NCBI GenBank assembly: GCA_037440345.1
Contig: JBBIUJ010000057.1
Span: 1-17,755 of the forward strand
Origin: CAINVV01 sp037440345
GTDB lineage: Bacteria; Bacteroidota; Bacteroidia; Bacteroidales; Prolixibacteraceae
Length of the DNA stretch: 17,755 nucleotides
Direction: 5' to 3'
Shown here: one piece after another, positions 15,878 to 17,755 of the stretch
Numbering within the stretch: the first letter of the stretch is position 1
How the letters are laid out: each line of letters begins with the position of its first letter
Notes under the pieces: model-generated
Told to the model about the DNA's origin: nothing
What the model saw: the letters and a program-made list of their open reading frames with translations, nothing else
Database searches by the model: none
Position numbers and translations under genes: made by a program

Positions 15878-15903
15878 GCTGGCGCGGTTTTGCAAAACGT
15901 GCC
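15878..15903. repeat. CTGGCGC hairpin repeat, copy D2
   Basis: GCTGGCGCGGTTTTGCAAAA starts this copy. The stem pairs GGCGCGGTTTT with AAAACGTGCC, with a one-base slip. Same orientation as D1 and also preceded by a run of C. Confidence 0.8.
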
Positions 15904-16037
15904 TGTTGGGTTGGTTTTTTGCACCTAAGACTATATTTACCGCATGCTATCGATTATGCCGGAGAAAAAGGAGCATTGGGTGTATTTGTTGTTGAATAAA
16001 TGACTGGTATTGAAATACATAATGCTTCACTCGTTCG

Positions 16038-16064
16038 GGCACGGATTAAAAATCCGCGCCAGCG
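16038..16064. repeat. CTGGCGC hairpin repeat, copy D3 (inverted)
   Basis: The stem GGCACGGATT/AATCCGCGCC, loop AAA, is followed by AGCG. Read on the minus strand it gives CGCTGGCGCGGATT, matching D1 and D2. D1/D2 and D3 therefore face each other around about 135-240 bp of sequence in which I found no convincing gene. Confidence 0.82.
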
Positions 16065-16095
16065 AGGGTAGTAAGTTTCTCCGAAAGTTGTCATT

Positions 16096-16131
16096 AAAAA
16101 ATAGCCTGACAATGCTTTGTGAACATCAGGC
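16096..16131 (-). terminator. second minus-strand terminator-like hairpin
   Basis: Read on the minus strand, GCCTGA (16131-16126) pairs with TCAGGC (16109-16104) across a 16-base loop and is followed by TATTTTTTAATG. It is weaker than the hairpin nearer the gene and may be a backup. Confidence 0.45.
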
Positions 16132-16183
16132 ACCCGGATAGTTGGGCTTTCCCGGATAATACTTTTCCTGCCAACCCGGAGAG

Positions 16184-16220
16184 AAAAATGATCAACCTGG
16201 TATTGATCATCTTAATTTTT
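16184..16220 (-). terminator. terminator after the FISUMP-domain gene
   Basis: The perfect 8-bp stem ATGATCAA (16188-16195) / TTGATCAT (16203-16210) is followed on the minus strand by TTTTTCTC. A T-run on the other side (16215-16220) makes it potentially bidirectional. It begins 28 bp after the stop codon. Confidence 0.75.
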
Positions 16221-16237
16221 TATGTCTTTCGGTACAA

Positions 16238-17741
16238 CTAATCTTTAAGGCACCGGACTGAATCACCAATTTTCTTGGTGAGGTCATATCTTTGGATATA
16301 GATATCATCGTAATGCAGACTGCGGTACCATGCATCGCTTGTTATGCTTTCCGTAGAACTCCACCAACTTCCAATTTCGCCAATAGCCTGGAACATTCCG
16401 CTTACTCCACGGATACCTCCCGCACGGGCAGTGAAACCGCTTGAGTTGTTTGCACCGTAATTTGGGGATTTCCAATAGACGGTACCGGATTCTTTCATTT
16501 TGCCACCTGCAAAAAACTCCCCTCCTAAGAAATTGACCAAAGCTGTCCAATCTGAATCTGATGGTACGTGCCAACCGGCCGGACATAATTTCCCGGTACC
16601 AACAGCGAACCAATTATACAAAGCCCCATAATTTGCCTTGTTGCCAATGGAATTGTTGTACCAGGAGTAAGCACCTATTGTTGAGGCATTCCAGGCGGCA
16701 TCCGCTGTAACATTCGGGATCAATGTGCCGTCTAAGTATTTAGTTGTTTTTAGGTTTTCAGCAAACCAAACCTGATTTCCAATGGTCACTGTCTTATAGG
16801 TATTGCCTTCTATATCCGTTGCAACGCCTGTGGTAGCCTTCGCAATTATTGCCGATGAACTTGCTTCAACTATTTTCGTATTGGTCGAATTATCGTACAA
16901 TTCGACTTTGATATTAAACGTACCATCTTTCGTATAAGTGTAAATAGCAGTGCTATCGTTCTGCTTTGTTTGTTTGGCGCTTCCATCCCCGAAGTCCCAC
17001 ACATATTTGGCCGATTTTGGCGCGGTCCCTTTTGATCTTGCCGTAAACTTACATTCTTTCGCGACCTCGCCTTTTAATGGATCCGGATCAATCGCAAGAG
17101 GGGAATAGTTAACCGTAATCCATTTGAAATCGATAAATAATTCATAATTAGAACCTGTCCTATTCCCGGAAATATAATAACCCAGCAAATTTGGCCCGGG
17201 CTTAAGTAAAGTATAAGCTGTACCTGATTTTTCCTGGACATCACATCTTAAGCCATCCTTATCAAATACCTGATGATCACAAATACTTTGATTATCAACT
17301 AAATAACCACGCTCTACTTTGGGGCAAATGACATGTTCGCGTAAAGTGTCCTTGTTTACCGTTACCCCATCTTTTAATTCGAAACCTGCTCCCCGCTTTA
17401 CCCAAATGGTATATTCGGGAAACGCATTTGGGGCTACTGTTCCAATTGTCTTGTTTGAAAACTCATCCCAGCGTTTTGCAATCTTTGTCCAATCAATATA
17501 GGATGTTTTACCAGCGTAGCCTATTTGATCCAATTTTATCGAGGAGGAATTAGCCGAAAGTCCTGTCTCATACGGCTTTAGAGTTCCTCCCACATAATCA
17601 ATAGTGCGGATCGATTCTGCACCACTTTTCGGATCACGGTTATTTGGATAATTTGGATCTGCGACATATAGCTTGCCTGCCTTGTAGTCTACTTTGTAAA
17701 CAATCATGGCATGCCCCCCTTGTCCGGCACTACTGTTGAGC
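16238..17741 (-). CDS. partial surface/secreted protein: C39-like peptidase end, PKD domain, FISUMP domain
   Basis: The frame is open from the right edge to the stop at 16238. I number from the Met at 17707, which is unlikely to be the true start because the in-frame residues before it, SSAGQGGHA, continue a domain. GGHAMIVYKV plus YVADPNYP at 15-21 look like the His and Asp region of a C39/papain-like cysteine peptidase; the catalytic Cys would be outside the window. After a beta-rich region without a family I recognise (about 95-200) comes a PKD domain (about 205-290) with YVWDFGDGS at 235-243 and YTYTKDGTFNIKVELYD at 256-272. A C-terminal FISUMP (Fib_succ_major) domain (about 296-489) follows, with IGNQVWFAENLKTTKY, YNWFAVGTGKLCPAGWHVPS and WWSSTE. 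No T9SS C-terminal sorting signature is visible. The left two-thirds are well supported; peptidase activity is inference. The first bases at the edge are adapter. Confidence 0.85.
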
Positions 17742-17755
17742 AGATCGGAAGAGCA
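17742..17755 (+). other. Illumina TruSeq adapter remnant (assembly artefact)
   Basis: AGATCGGAAGAGCA is the first 14 bases of the TruSeq read-through adapter and sits exactly at the end of the sequence. It is not genomic. Translated on the minus strand it adds false residues CSSD to the start of the partial gene. Confidence 0.93.

Noticed and set aside
15901..15999. Open frame ending LPHAIDYAGEKGALGVFVVE before a TAA, possibly the tail of a degraded gene
   Set aside because: It has no start codon, lies between hairpin repeats, and is only about 33 residues. I could not match it to a family; kept only as a possible fragment.
15958..16005. Tiny ORF MPEKKEHWVYLLLNK
   Set aside because: Fifteen codons, no ribosome binding site or conserved context. 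The VYLLLN string recalls GIY-YIG starts but is far too short to support that.

Overview
The window looks like a chromosomal fragment of a Bacteroidota bacterium, probably near Bacteroidales/Marinilabiliales. The grounds are: the gene order purH-mreB-mreC-mreD-mrdA-rodA, which I know as a common arrangement in that phylum; a TAnnTTTG-type -7 box before purH; mostly absent Shine-Dalgarno sequences; AT-rich spacers; and a FISUMP-domain surface protein. The last 14 bases are Illumina adapter sequence, so the right edge is a contig end rather than a natural boundary, and the window is probably a whole short contig.

Layout. (1) 1-5918, minus strand: a four-gene signalling cluster, read from right to left. 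It encodes a 7TM-type sensor histidine kinase, an exported family-3-like solute-binding protein, a second sensor kinase with a periplasmic domain, HAMP and two PAS domains, and a receiver-domain response regulator cut by the left edge. (2) 5919-6370: spacer holding a 14-bp tandem duplication and a 240-bp nested palindromic element (copy A). (3) 6371-7621, minus: a MacB/FtsX-type ABC permease without its ATPase, divergent from purH. (4) 7662-15717, plus: purH followed by the rod-shape (elongasome) genes mreB, mreC, mreD, mrdA (PBP2) and rodA. This set is interrupted twice by palindromic elements: element C (163 bp) between mreD and mrdA, and copy B between mrdA and rodA. Copy B is about 93% identical by eye to A and inverted relative to it. 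(5) 15718-16237: a terminator for rodA, three copies of a second hairpin repeat family, and terminators facing the other way. (6) 16238-17741, minus: a partial secreted-type protein with the end of a C39/papain-like peptidase fold, a PKD domain and a C-terminal FISUMP domain. (7) 17742-17755: adapter.

How the genes work together. MreB filaments, the MreC/MreD membrane proteins, the RodA glycosyltransferase and the PBP2 transpeptidase form the lateral-wall peptidoglycan machine. PurH makes IMP and is simply co-transcribed upstream. The left cluster is probably one sensory operon in which a periplasmic binding protein and two kinases feed a receiver-only or multidomain regulator; this is inferred from gene order alone.

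The most unusual content is the non-coding repeats. Elements A and B are palindromes made of palindromes (two inverted half-units of three hairpins each). They share their end motif with element C, whose interior is different.
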